Shown here: piece by piece, positions 17,755 to 29,022 of the stretch | Position numbering within the stretch: the first letter of the stretch is position 1 | How the letters are laid out: every line of letters begins with the position of its first letter | NCBI GenBank assembly: GCA_006384855.1 | Contig: VCJN01001964.1 | Span: 49,071 to 113,070, forward strand | Length of the DNA stretch: 64,000 nucleotides | Direction of reading: 5' to 3' | From: Tetraselmis striata | Lineage: Eukaryota > Chlorophyta > Chlorodendrophyceae > Chlorodendrales > Chlorodendraceae | Notes under the pieces: generated by a model | Databases searched by the model: none | What the model was told of the DNA's origin: nothing | Seen by the model: the letters and a program-made list of their open reading frames with translations, nothing else | Program-made: the position numbers and the translations under genes

Positions 17755-19072
17755 CAGGCAGCCCAACCTGGAGGCAGTTGAAGCTTAACAAGAATGCATT
17801 GTCAATGAAGCAGACAAACTTGGCGCATCTCCGGGTGCCTTCAACTTCCGCCAAGGTACAGCGCCAGTGGCAGCAAGGTCAAGATATTCGAACCCCCGAG
17901 ATCCGTCCTGCAGGCGGCAGCAACATTGTCACGACGCTTTATACTTCAGTATGATTGAAGTCCACATACGAGTACTCATCTAGCACACCAGCAGCACTTC
18001 AGGCACAAAACCGAGACACAAATTGAAATTGAAATTGATATTTGGTACTCCCTTGTACCGCCACTTGTTGGCTGAGGATTCTTGAAAGTGGAGCGAGGCA
18101 GGGAGGAAGGAGGGGAGGGGGAGGGGGGGAGGGGGGGTGGAGCAGGGGTGGATGCGGACGGGAGAGCGGGTGGGTGGTATTGCTTCTGTGCCGCGCTTGA
18201 AAATGCGCTTTCATGGCTTCATGGGTGCACCGGGCATTGGGAGGCAACGCGCTCCGCGACGGCTTGCCCAGCGAGTGGGCCGCCTTGACGGAGCTGCAGG
18301 CGCTGGACGTCTCGGACAACCAGTTGGCAGCAGCGGGATGGTCTACCTTGGTGCAGGCTGGGCAGGCTGCAGCTGGCAGACAATCGACTCACGGGTTGCT
18401 CCCCCCCGTCTGGTCCACCCTGACGAGCCTGGAGGAGGTCGCGGTTGACAACAACCTCCGCACCGGCACCATCCCCGCGCAGCGGTCGCGCCTTGCGCGC
18501 ATGGAGACCTTTCAGGCGGCGGACGGCCAGCTCAGTGGTGATCTGCCGGTCTTCTTCAGCGCCTTTGCACGCCTCCGGAACCTGCACCTGGAGTCCAACA
18601 ACTTTGAGGGGGCGCTGCCTCCCGCCTGGGGCACCCTGTCGCAGCTCTTCACACTGTGAGGACGCCCCCTACCCCACTCCACCATCACCCAACTTGTCCC
18701 CACTCGCGCCCTCAATGCTTGCCGGTTGTATATATCCTCACTGGCTAGCACTTACAGAACTTGGAACCCCAACGTTATTTCCCTGCGAGCCGGTGCCTTG
18801 ACACAGTCGCTGACGGCTGGCCGAACCGTGCGGGTGCAGGGACGTGCACGCCAATCTGCTGCTGACCGGGACAGTTCCGCAGGAGTGGTTGGGCATGGAA
18901 GGGATACGGCGACTGTGAGAGCCCATGTTCATGCCACGTGTCCGCACACATTCCCCAGCACCACGCCCGCACGGCTAAAATAAGCCTACAAGTAAGAGAT
19001 ATGCCTTGCCGTGCGCATCCGCAGATGTATCCGGACACATCCGCATAATCATTTGACACATTTGCCCAACCA
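17755..19072 (+). repeat. LRR cassette, tandem copy 1
   Basis: Aligns over its whole length with 19,181-20,500, offset about 1,427 bp. Contains a degenerate LRR-like exon (about 17,757-17,860), a low-complexity stretch, the main LRR exon (to 18,655) and a short LRR exon (18,840-18,914). Ends near 19,072 where the two copies diverge. Confidence 0.85.
18213..18914 (+). pseudogene. Plant-type leucine-rich-repeat exons, copy 1
   Basis: The frame to 18,655 encodes consecutive LRRs (ALGGNALRDGLPSEWAAL, ELQALDVSDNQL, SLEEVAVDNNLRTGTIP, LRNLHLESNNFEGALPPAW), then a GTGAGG donor. A second exon (18,840-18,914) joins in phase to give DVHANLLLTGTVPQEWLGM before a GTGAGA donor. The consensus Lx.NxLxGxLPxxW is that of plant extracellular LRR receptors. 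Compared with copy 2, the acceptor before the first LRR is changed from CACAGG to CACCGG (about 18,229-18,232), and 9 bases are missing inside the NQL repeat (18,327 area, in frame). A repeat in the middle reads LQLADNRL only in another frame, so two compensating shifts are shared by both copies. Likely non-functional, or spliced differently. Confidence 0.65.
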
Positions 19073-19180
19073 GCCATGCAAAGGACGTCACTCGCCGCTG
19101 CACCATCATATATACATAGTGTCGCCATCCAAGAGGACCAGATATCATCGCATATATATTCCTGGCTGCCGGGCACTGGT

Positions 19181-20500
19181 CAGGCAGCCCAACCTGGAGG
19201 CAGTTGAAGCTCGACAATAATGCATTGTCAATGAAGCAGACAAACTTGGCGCATCTCTGGGTGCCCTCAACTTCCGCCAAGGTACAGCGCCAGTGGCAGC
19301 AAGGTCAAGACAGTCGAACCCCGGAGATCCGTCCTGCAGGCGGCAGCAACATTGTCACGACGCTTTATACTCCATTATGATTAAAGTCCACATACGAGTA
19401 CTCATCTAGCACACCAGCAGCACTTCAGGCACATAACCGAGACACATACACAAATTGAAATTGATATTGATATTTGGTTCTCCCTTGTACCGCCACCCGC
19501 TGGCTGAGGATGCATGAGAGTGGAGCGGGGCAGGGAGGAAGGAGGGGAGAGGGGGTGGGGGGGGGGGGGGGGGGGAGGGTGCTGAGGGGAGAGCGGATGG
19601 GTGGTAATGCTTCTGTGCCGCGCTTGACCATGCGCTTTCATGGGTGCACAGGGCATTGGGAGGCAACGCGCTCCGCGACGGCTTGCCCAGCGAGTGGGCC
19701 GCCCTGACGGAGCTGCAGGCGCTGGACGTCTCTGACAACCAGCTGGCAGGGCCGCTGCCGCCGGGGTGGTCTACCTTGGTGCAGGCTGGGCAGGCTGCAG
19801 CTGGCAGACAATCGACTCAGGTGTCCCTGCCTGCCGTCTGGTCCACCCTGACGAGCCTGGAGGAGGTCGCGGTTGACAACAACCTCCTCACCCGCACCAT
19901 CCCCGCGCAGTGGTCGCGCCTTGCGCGCATGGAGACCTTTCAGGCGGCGGACGGCCAGCTCAGTGGTGATCTGCCGGTCTTCTTCAGCGCCTTTGCACGC
20001 CTCCGGAACCTGCACCTGGAGTCCAACAACTTTTGAGGGGGCGCTGCCTCCCGCCTGGGGCACCCTGTCGCAGCTCTTCACACTGTGAGGACGCCCGCTA
20101 CCCCACTCCACCATCACCCAACCTGTCCCCACTGGCGCCCTCAATGCTTGCCAATTGTATATATCCTCACTGGCTAGCGCTTACAGAACTTGGAACCCCA
20201 ACATTATTTCCCTGCGAGCCGGTGCCTTGACACAGTCGCTGACGGCTGGCCGCACCGTGCGGGTGCAGGGACGTGCACGCCAATCTGCTGCTGACCGGGA
20301 CAGTTCCGCAGGAGTGGTTGGGCATGGAAGGGATACAACGACTGTGAGAGCCCATGTTCATGCCATGTGTCCACACGCATTCCACAGCATCACGCCCGCA
20401 CGGCTAAAATAAGCCTACAAGTAAGATATATGCCTTGGCGTGCGCATCCGCAGATGTATCCGGACACATCCGCATAATCATTTGACACATTTGCCCAACC
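19181..20500 (+). repeat. LRR cassette, tandem copy 2
   Basis: Second copy of the cassette at 17,755-19,072, without the 307-bp insert. A poly-G run sits at about 19,557-19,575. Sequence after about 20,500 is unique. Confidence 0.85.
19652..20343 (+). pseudogene. Plant-type leucine-rich-repeat exons, copy 2, frameshifted
   Basis: Exon 19,652-20,084 has an intact CAG acceptor and the full NQLAGPLPPGW repeat that copy 1 lacks. It has one extra T in the run at 20,031-20,034 (four T instead of three), which turns NNFEGAL into NNF-stop. The next LRR exon, 20,269-20,343, is intact (NLLLTGTVPQEWLGM) and ends at a GTGAGA donor. This copy lies nearest the kinase exons, so it would be the natural ectodomain of that gene. 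With the shift it cannot encode an uninterrupted receptor, unless the extra T is a sequencing error. Confidence 0.65.
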
Positions 20501-21304
20501 ATATCCTCATGAACTGGGCAATGCTGAAATGTATCTGCGTACCGCATGCTACCCTTCCACTGAGCTGGGTTTGCGGGCTCTGAAAATGAGCTGTGCTGAG
20601 TAGGGTTTGTGCGGAGTATTGTTGAAGGTGTCAAGATACATACGGCTTTCCTTCATCTTTGCAAGCGGGTCCAACGCAGCAATACGGTGATGTATCAAAC
20701 CCAAAGCGCGGTCTCCATATCCTATGTATGCATGGGTTCTCGGGTGCTTGTCAGAACCGGCTGCCAAACCTGTCGCTGAATTTGTTAGCGGTCAAACCAA
20801 AGCGAATGCCCCAATAGGCACATGTAGCGTATATGCAACCTCAATTTAAGACAAATAGAATATGAGGTGTTGTAAGTGTGCCGGCACGACCCGCATGCAT
20901 AATTGTACACTGGTGCAATTTTGCCGAATTGCCACCTGACCCACACGGACACAAATGGTGACGCGTCGATTGTACAATGCTGTGAATGTCATTCAGCATG
21001 CACAGTGATAGAAGTATAGAAATCATGTGCCAAACAGAGCAACGCACTGTCTAATAGGCATCTACTAGGCACCATCCAGGTGATATCACTGTGTAGTACA
21101 CTTAGAACACTCTCCAGCACAGCCGCATAAACTCAAGGCCCTGACGCTTGCTAAACCTGTATGATAGGTCGCTTGACGAGACACAGGTTGCGTGCATGGA
21201 CGGGGCGGCACATGACGCAGGTTCCGCAGTCGTGAAGGCCGCAGCCAGCGACGGGCTGTGAGCTGATGGCTGCACAGCCGAGCCCGCTCCATCGCACCAC
21301 AGCC

Positions 21305-21800
21305 CCGGCTCCATCACCCCCAGCTGGGAGCTTACGCTTATGATTGCCGCCAGCCCGCTGGTGGCGGCGCTTCTGGGGGGCGTGCTCGCCCTGCTGCTCT
21401 ACAAGAGGCTGAACAGGGACAGCTCGCCAGCCAACACCGGGGCGGAAGACAAGCAGCATGCTGCCGTCTCGCAGACCGGGGAGGCCTATATGGGAGGGAC
21501 CCCGCCTTTGACGCCCCGCCAGCAGCTTTCGAGAGTTAAGACGTCAATGAACATGTCTGGCACGTGTTAGTGCTGCCCCCCCCCCCCCGCCGCCTCGCCT
21601 CCCCTCCGCCTCTCACACTTCCCCTCTCCCACTTCCCCTCTCCCACTTCGCCTCCTTTTGCGTGTGCCTTCACTTTTCGGGGGAGCGTCGTGGAGCTGCA
21701 GATACACGTTCAGCACTACACTACATGTTCTTTGTGATGAGTGACTTTTATCATGGACCCAATCACCGCTGTAACTTGCAGGCACACGCGAAAGAGGGAG

Positions 21801-21838
<38 letters not shown>

Positions 21839-24321
21839 GGGGGGGGAGGGGGGGATGGATGCAGGGAGAGTACCCTCACATGCAGCTCAGGGGGTTGTAA
21901 ATATACTCACCGTTTATTACAGACTTCTCAGTTAAAAACTCCCGGATCCCCCCCCTTCAACATATTGGCTATCCACGCACCCCGTTCCTGTCGGGGTGGT
22001 AGTAGTCCACACCCAAATGGGTTGCTTTCAAGATTCTAAGTGTTGCGGGCTGCTGATGTGCCAATCTCTCCGCGATGAGGTCCATCTCCGGCACAGGACT
22101 CTTCCCCACCTGTGCCGCGCTGCTCCGCCGCGCCACCGACATGTTCCGCTCCGGCTCATGCGAGACAAATCAGCGCCAGCAGCGCGGCAAGCAGGAGCCA
22201 CTCAATGTCCAGATTGTGAAGCTCCTTGGCGTGGGAGGCAGAGGGAAGGTGTTCCAAGGTGCGCTTTTCCTCCGCCCTCCTGGGGGACCTATGTGTCCGG
22301 CGTTGGTACAACAGGGAAAACGCCACGGCCGCTGGTTCCTAACGTGCGCCTGCTTGTCAGAACCGGCGGAGGATGCTACATACAATATATTCACATGTGT
22401 TGACGGCTGTTGGTTTCTTCATCCTCGGCGTATTGGAACGGCTCAACGGTAGCGCTGAAGCTCCTCCACATCCCGGACAGTGCGGAGAGCCCGTCAAACA
22501 GTGGGAGGAGAACAAAGTTTGCGAGCATGGAGACCGCCATCAGCAGCTACCTGAAGCATGCCAACGTGGTGCAGACGTACACGTCTGACGCCAAGCCGCT
22601 CCTGATAGAGAGACGGCCAAGCGAGGTAGGGCAAGCGCGCACCCCCGCGGTCCTGTCTTGGCTTGGCTTGGTAGCTATATGTGTGCCGTGCAGTGTGCCG
22701 CAATTGGGATGTTGCTCACCAATGCCCTGGCTGCAGATTCCCGCGATTGGGGAAGATGATAACGTGGACATAGAGCCATCGGCTTCCAGGGTGCAACCTC
22801 CCCCGCCCGTGCGGCCTTCACACGCGGCGACTGCACTGTCCACGATGACGTTTGACGCGTAGTAGTGGCAAAGTGTAAGCGATGTCGCTGACCGATGCGC
22901 AATGTGGCTGCTCAGACCACGATGGGGGAGCTGCGCATAGTGGTGGAGCTCTGCAGGCACGTTTGTCTGCGGGCGCTGCTCAACGCACATGGCCTGGAGG
23001 GCCAGACGCCGCAGCGCTCCGCACCGGGCTTGGGCACCGCGCTCTCCCTGGTGCGTGACATCACGTGTGGGATGGCTCACATCCACGCTTGCCATGTGCG
23101 TGCTCCATCATCCATCATCCATCAGCCACCACCTGCCACGACGCCGCTGTCGCGCGAGCAGCGCATGGTGCAGTTGCTGTCGGTTTGCTGACCACGGGAT
23201 GCTTGCCATGATAGATCATTCACGGCGATCTGAAGACCAACAGCGTGCTGCTGGCTGAAAACCTTCACCCGGACAACTTTGGGCCAGATATGGCAAACGT
23301 GGGCCTTCTCCTGCTCGGAACATTCCTCAACCATTTGGTGCTAAGCATACCGGCCGACTGCAAGGCCGGCCAAGTCTCTGCTTGGATGTCGCCGCTGGGG
23401 GCCCGCCCCCATCCCTGACACCTGCCGTGAACCAGGTTGCTGATTTTGGACTCTCTGTATGCTTGAGATCAGACCAATCTCATGTCTCAGGTGCCCCCAT
23501 TCCCCCTCATGACCATTCCCCATTCTCTCCCACCCCTCCCCCCCTCCTTTGAGCTGTGCAGCATTTGCTGATGGTACCGGTCTCGTCCCGCACCCTGGCT
23601 TATTTTTCTGGCAGATCATCACTCGGGAACTATCACCAACATGGCTCCAGGAGTCCTGAACACGGCAACATTTCCCCAACAACTCCATTCCATGCAATAC
23701 TTGCCGCGCTGTCCCTGTTTGGGTGAACTTTTCTGAACACACAGCGGGGCGCAGCATGCATCTGAACAGCAACAATATCCTGCATACAGGCGAAGATTTT
23801 CTCGGCATCGGACGCTTACTCGTTTGGCATCGTCCTGTACGAGCTTCTCACGGGCAAGACGCCATTTCGCGACATGTCGCGTACCCAAATCATCCGTGGT
23901 GTGGTCGACAATGACATGCGGCTGCAGATTGGGCACAGCACGCCTGTGAAGGTGCAGCCCGCCCGTGACCAGCCCCTCCTCAGAGGAGTGAACAACCAGC
24001 TGCCAAAGCCGTCTTGCTTCACATGGGTTACAGCTCCTCGATGTGGCCATGTGGCGTGTCCAGGTTGTCCGACTGGCCTGCGCGTGCTGGGATCGAGATG
24101 CCTCCAGGCGACCAGCTCTTGGCCAGGTGGTCGCTGCTCTGCAAGAGATGATGGATCTCCAAAAGAAGGAGCTGCTGGTATCCCCCCCCCCCCCCCCCCT
24201 TCCCGGGCCATACCCACAAGCCTGCACTTCTGTTGGGTACACGGCCTGGCGGCCCTTCAATGCCATCGCTGACTTTGCTGCTCTTGGCGTGCCGCAGATG
24301 AAGGCCTCAACCGCGAGTTGA
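21305..24321 (+). CDS. Transmembrane TKL-type protein kinase, likely the C-terminal half of an LRR receptor-like kinase
   Basis: Exon ~21,305-21,563 encodes a single membrane helix (LVAALLGGVLALLLY) with a basic stop-transfer end. Kinase exons follow: ~22,118-22,258, with glycine loop LLGVGGRGKVFQG; ~22,449-22,626, with VALK and the alpha-C region METAISSYLKHANVV; ~22,740-22,863 (linker); ~22,916-23,095; 23,215-~23,297, with catalytic loop IIHGDLKTNSVLL; 23,436-23,490, with VADFGLS; ~23,615-23,720, with GTITNMAPGVL; ~23,792-23,949, with ASDAYSFGIVLYELLTGKTPF; 24,032-24,177, with ACWDRDASRRPALGQVV; 24,298-24,321 (stop TGA). Lys, catalytic Asp and DFG are present. The APE glutamate is Gly (APG), so activity is not assured. 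The LRR exons on the same strand just upstream suggest the classic LRR-TM-kinase order. Several exon borders are approximate. Confidence 0.7.
21797..21834. repeat. (CA)n microsatellite
   Basis: About 17 CA units followed by a G-rich stretch, within an intron of the kinase gene. Confidence 0.95.
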
Positions 24322-25215
24322 CGTTCGATGCGGCCATGTGACACTGTCAGCAATGGCGGCGATAGCCACGGGGACCGGCCGCAGGACTCCACCATTGAGG
24401 AGAATTCGGAACTAGACATTCGCATGCTGCAGATGAATTGCGTGCGCACATGATGCTACACTACGGATTACACTCTTGCGTGGGCGTTGGGGCGCTCTCC
24501 ATGGTGTTGCGTCTGTAGGTGGATCCGCCAATGGTGCAGCATCATCAGGACACAGCGGCAGCGGCATGACTACACCAGCACCACGCAAGGAGCGTACAAC
24601 ATGGCACTGCGGAAAGGGCTAGGGGCGATGGAAACGGTGCGAGTAGCAGCGTCCAATAATGCTGAAATGGGCAAGCAGCGCAATCGCACCATAACATGCC
24701 CACTCTGAGTTTACCACAAGCCAGATTTTAAGTTTGAATGCACAGACTGAAGCTGTTTGAAACCAGAAAACCTGCCCTGCTGCTTCCATACTGTATATCG
24801 ATGGGCGACCCGGCCGTTGGCGGGCTCGTGGCTATGTACGGAGCTACGGAATGCATATGTTACCATCATATGTTACTACATATGTTACGCCTCCGTATAA
24901 CGACTATCTAGTTGTATGTATGGAAGCAACTACGCTGTGCTCGACATGCGAGTAGAATCGCGTACGAGAATGTATACACGGGCAGTCTCGTGGACTGTGT
25001 CTGCGTCTAGTCTTGCGTCCTGAGTGTGTCTTGCGTAACCATCCTAGCACGAGAAGCCCGGCGGTATGGCGGTCTATTCCCGAAGCTTTCATCTTGTCGA
25101 GTACCATGACGACGACGACGACGACGCCCCCTGCTGCTGCTCTACCGGCAACACGGTTATTAGTTAGTCTACTGTAAATTTATGTGGAGAATGCCATAGA
25201 GATGATTATTTATTA

Positions 25216-25256
25216 CTTACATGAGCTAGCAGCAGCAGAAGGCGATATCGGAAATA
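25216..25256 (-). repeat. Dispersed AT-rich repeat, copy B
   Basis: Reverse complement reads TTTCCGATATCGCCTTCTGC followed by TGCTGCTAGCTCATGTAA, matching plus-strand copies at 15,486-15,525 and 52,297-52,330. Confidence 0.75.
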
Positions 25257-26659
25257 TCATAGAGATGATTATCGTACGAATGAATTTAGATTTTTATTAG
25301 TCGCTATGCTGATAATGTGCCCTGGAATGATAACAAATAAGCGTACTAATGATAGTAGTAAAGTACTCGAACCGTACATGTACGGCTGTACCGTACAGAT
25401 ATAACTGTAGGTAGTAATATACTACTCACGTAGCAGTTTTTAATATATAAATAATTACATTACCTGCAAAAAGGGGACCACGAAAAGGCAATTTGCACTA
25501 CTATATGCTGCTCTCGTTCGCGCGTACTACACATGCCCACAAAAGTCTTGCCCCACTTGTCAAGCATCAATATTGTAGATTGGCCCATTATGAGCAGCAT
25601 TATGGGCCCTTCGTTTCCGGCCGCGCCCTTCCATGTGTCGTACGTGAACACGACAGCATCATGCATATGCGTGGGGGGAGCCCTAAGTGGCGTTTGTTGT
25701 GCTCTCGTTGAAAAAGCCATAAGTGTGTGTGTCATTGTTAAAGGTTGGCAATTAATTTGATATTAATCGCCAATGTCACGAGGGCACGATTTATTTTTTA
25801 TATCGCACGTAGGTATATGCGTTCTATCTGTACGGCGGATGCACGCCAAGGGTTAGCTCTACTATCGTAGAGCATATTCACAATAAAGGCGCGCTCTCCC
25901 CACTGTCGGCATGCAAGCAAGTGAGCAATTCCCGCAAAATGGCCAATACTGCGATTAAGGCTTGCTCCAAAACCAGCCCACCTACAGCTGCTGACCGCAA
26001 TCATTCAATGCGCCCTTGGTAGAGCCGGGCTTCAGCCCATACTGCGCAGGGGTGCAGCCCCCGAGTGCGCGGGTGGGTCCATATGGTCACCTGCTAGGGC
26101 ATCGTCCAGGGTATATGGTAGGGCTGGCCATCAATACGCTCTCACTACTCTGCTATTGGCCTGCGCCTAGCGGGCCGCTCAGCGGGAAAATCCGCCCGCG
26201 CGGGGCGAGTACGTACATCGCATTTTTATCGGGATGCGGGCCGCGCGGTAAGTCACTGTACTAGGGTTTGTAGGAGAGCCTAAAAATATTTGCACCCCCC
26301 CCCCCTTCGGTTTTATTTTTGGAACCACTGCGAGCCCCGACAGGGTTCGAACCAACGCAGAGCGGAATCACGAGCGTAACAGGCAGCCCCCCCCCCCCCC
26401 CCCCCTCCGCCACCTATCACATCTCAAGCCATTGATATGTGAATATTCTAAGTTAATTGTATCATAACAATGCGCCATTGTACCACTCGCGGTCGGCATG
26501 CGAGTTAACATCGCCTTAAGATATACCGTATAGATAACGAATAGATTTGCGTATGCGTAAATCAGATGCGTAAATTCATGACGGCACTAGTCGTGTAAAT
26601 TGCAATAAATGATACGAATAACAAATCCACCGCTAAAATCAGTGCTAGGATTTCAATAC

Positions 26660-26970
26660 CACTCGCTTATTTAAAAGCGGCCCGCAACCCGCACGCGAGG
26701 CGGGATGGATGAGTAATGCGCGCCGCCCGGTTAAGAGACTAGGCCACGCGTGCACGTGTGTGCGAGGGTGATCCACGCATGTGATATGGAGCTTCGGTAA
26801 TGGGATGGCGGACAAAAAATCTACGCCGTCTGATGAGGTAGCGAGCACGCTCTCAAGCCGCCACCTAGCTCATGACCCGAGGGAATCTCTTGCGAGTAAG
26901 GCCTTCTTGTAAGTCCGGGAGGTGTACCGAGTGCCCCGCGATGAGAGGACGCCCCGATCCGCAGTAAAAA
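26660..26970 (-). repeat. Dispersed ~310-bp repeat, copy A
   Basis: Matches 41,930-42,270 in reverse orientation over about 300 bp with scattered substitutions and small indels. Shared blocks include AAAGCGGCCCGC, GCGCGCCGCCCGGTT, CGCCGTCTGATGAGG, AGCGAGCACGCTCTC and CGAGGGAAT. A third partial copy lies at 43,636-43,740. No coding content; probably a non-autonomous mobile family. Confidence 0.7.
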
Positions 26971-29022
26971 TCATGCGACAGCGCGCATTGCTGTGCAGCG
27001 CACTATCTTGCTCACCTCACCCACTGTGCCGAGCGAAGACTACCATGCCTATGCATGTACTCCGAAATGTCCATGATGTCTCGAAATGGGCCATTTGGGC
27101 TCCGTGTTGTGCGACGCCGCATCCCGCATTGCCAACCCCCGTTGTATGTCGCCCAGCACGGTGCGCTCAATATAAACCGATCCACAACCGTGGCCGGGGG
27201 CACTGCAGTGTACTTGATCATGTACCGCATAGTGGTCTTGAATTACAACAATGTGGGCTTCAAGCTCCGGGAATCATATCTGGTCAAAATGTTGAACGCC
27301 GGGATGAGGGAGAGCTCTGCGTATGGCATCATGTCCTGCCATGTTCAACCTTGAGTACATTGTTGCTAAGAGGCACTGCTTGCGGAGACAAGTCGCCAAA
27401 CTCTCGGCGTACAAAGATGCCCAAATCGTGAACACAGTGATCGCAAAAGACGTCTGCAATAGCATCGTGCTGCACACGCCAATGGGTGTCTCCGTGTCTC
27501 ATGTTCATGAGCACGTCGCCTTAGAGGTCGTCAGTGGCGGGGTTGTGCTCCGTCGAGGGTAGAATGATTTGGCTCCCGACTACCGCCGGGGCCGGCATGG
27601 GTTAGGGTTAGGGGCCTATGCAAAAAGAAGTACGCGGCAACGACGACCTCCCGTGATGCTGCTGCGGAGTCACGGCCGTCCTCGCAGTAAGTATGGCTAC
27701 CGTCCACATGCCCGACACCGCGTCGAGCTGGGCAAACAAGCAAGGTGATCGTCCCGTATTTCCATACATGTGACAAGGATAGTGCCCGCCACCTCATTCC
27801 AAAGCCGAGAATTGTTGCCATGGTCCAAGAAAGCCGTGAGCTCCTTCTTATTCGAGCCCAACGCAACCTTCGCCCTCCGCTCCATCACGCGGGCGTCCGC
27901 ATCGCTGAGGTGGCATCAACGTCCGCATGCAGGCGCCCCCACACCTCGCGAATCGCTGTGTGTTGGTGTCGGAGTTCTGAGTGAGAAGCCTCGGGATGAT
28001 ATATTGTTCATGCAGATGGGGCGCGCGCGGCATTGCGGACGGTAGCCATGCATGTCGCGGTGAATGATACCATCGCTCTTCAACCGATTGGGGAGGTGAA
28101 GCATGCTAAGCGTCGTGGCCACGACATCCTCTCTCAAATAAATAGTCGCCTCCGCCGCCGTGGGCGGGCCGTGATCGTCTGGTTCGTGTAAGATATTCAT
28201 CCAAGAAATCGGTGCCCCCAGCCACCGGCGGATCGGTGTCCGTGCCGTACGTGCGTGGAGGGGAACTCGTAACGGTACATGCAAGGATTAGCACTCCGGT
28301 GTACAACCCCGCAAGGAGTGCCAACAATGTCCGCCGCAACTAGTTTACTGGGCAAAAGTGCAAATAATGGACGTATAAAACGATACATACTCAAGGGCAA
28401 TACAAAATCAAACAGTGCACTTAGTGCTATCCGAAATCGATTTGCAATACGATTAAGATGTATATGTCAATTTCTTTCCAAAAATCCAAACTATCAACTC
28501 ATCACGTTCTATTTATAAGAAGTGTTCTATCTGTGCGCTGCCATTGTAATACTCAAATCACGGGCAGTTTCATTAATAGCGACTATCGCTCTGACAGACG
28601 TGCTTGTGGTCACAAAACATATTTGATCAGAACGAAATCTGGACGACAAGATCATACACATTTCACGCACCTAATGCGAAAACAAATCGCTGCTCTGCTG
28701 CAGCCCAGCCGAGACGAGGCCGGCGGACGACATCACGACACGCGAATGTGAGATTGTCTGCGCGTGACGCGCGCGTAACGCAAGGTGACGAGGGACGAGT
28801 ACAGGTGAGGGTTTCACTGGTGCTAAAAAAAGTACAGGTACGGAATCAGCAGAGTCATTCGAACGCGTCGTCACGCGGGCGGCGTCAGAACGCTGGGCGT
28901 CACTACAAAGCTCGGGCGCCCCAAACTGATTACCGCAGAGGAAGACGAAGCCCCTTCCAGCGAGGTGCAGCAGGTGCAGCGAGGCGGCACCGGTTATTTA
29001 CCGACGATATCGAGGCGTTCAA

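Larger units (their letters stand above)
24322..29022. other. Gene-poor region with dispersed repeats
   Basis: No gene is recognised. 24,840-25,460 is AT-rich, with a short ACG repeat (25,106-25,124) and one copy of the AGCTAGCAGCAG-type dispersed repeat (25,216-25,256). 26,335-26,365 holds a tRNA-like B box. 26,660-26,970 is a copy of a dispersed repeat (see 41,930-42,300). 27,000-28,340 has short overlapping open frames on both strands, none with a recognisable domain; this could be an old mobile element. Confidence 0.5.

Noticed and set aside
26335-26400. tRNA gene around GGGTTCGAACC
   Set aside because: A B box is present, but neither strand gives a full cloverleaf with acceptor and anticodon stems; at most a tRNA-derived fragment.
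27000-28340. Possible transposon or virus-like gene in the 27-28 kb frames
   Set aside because: Short frames on both strands read like protein in places, but no frame can be extended and no catalytic motif was found.
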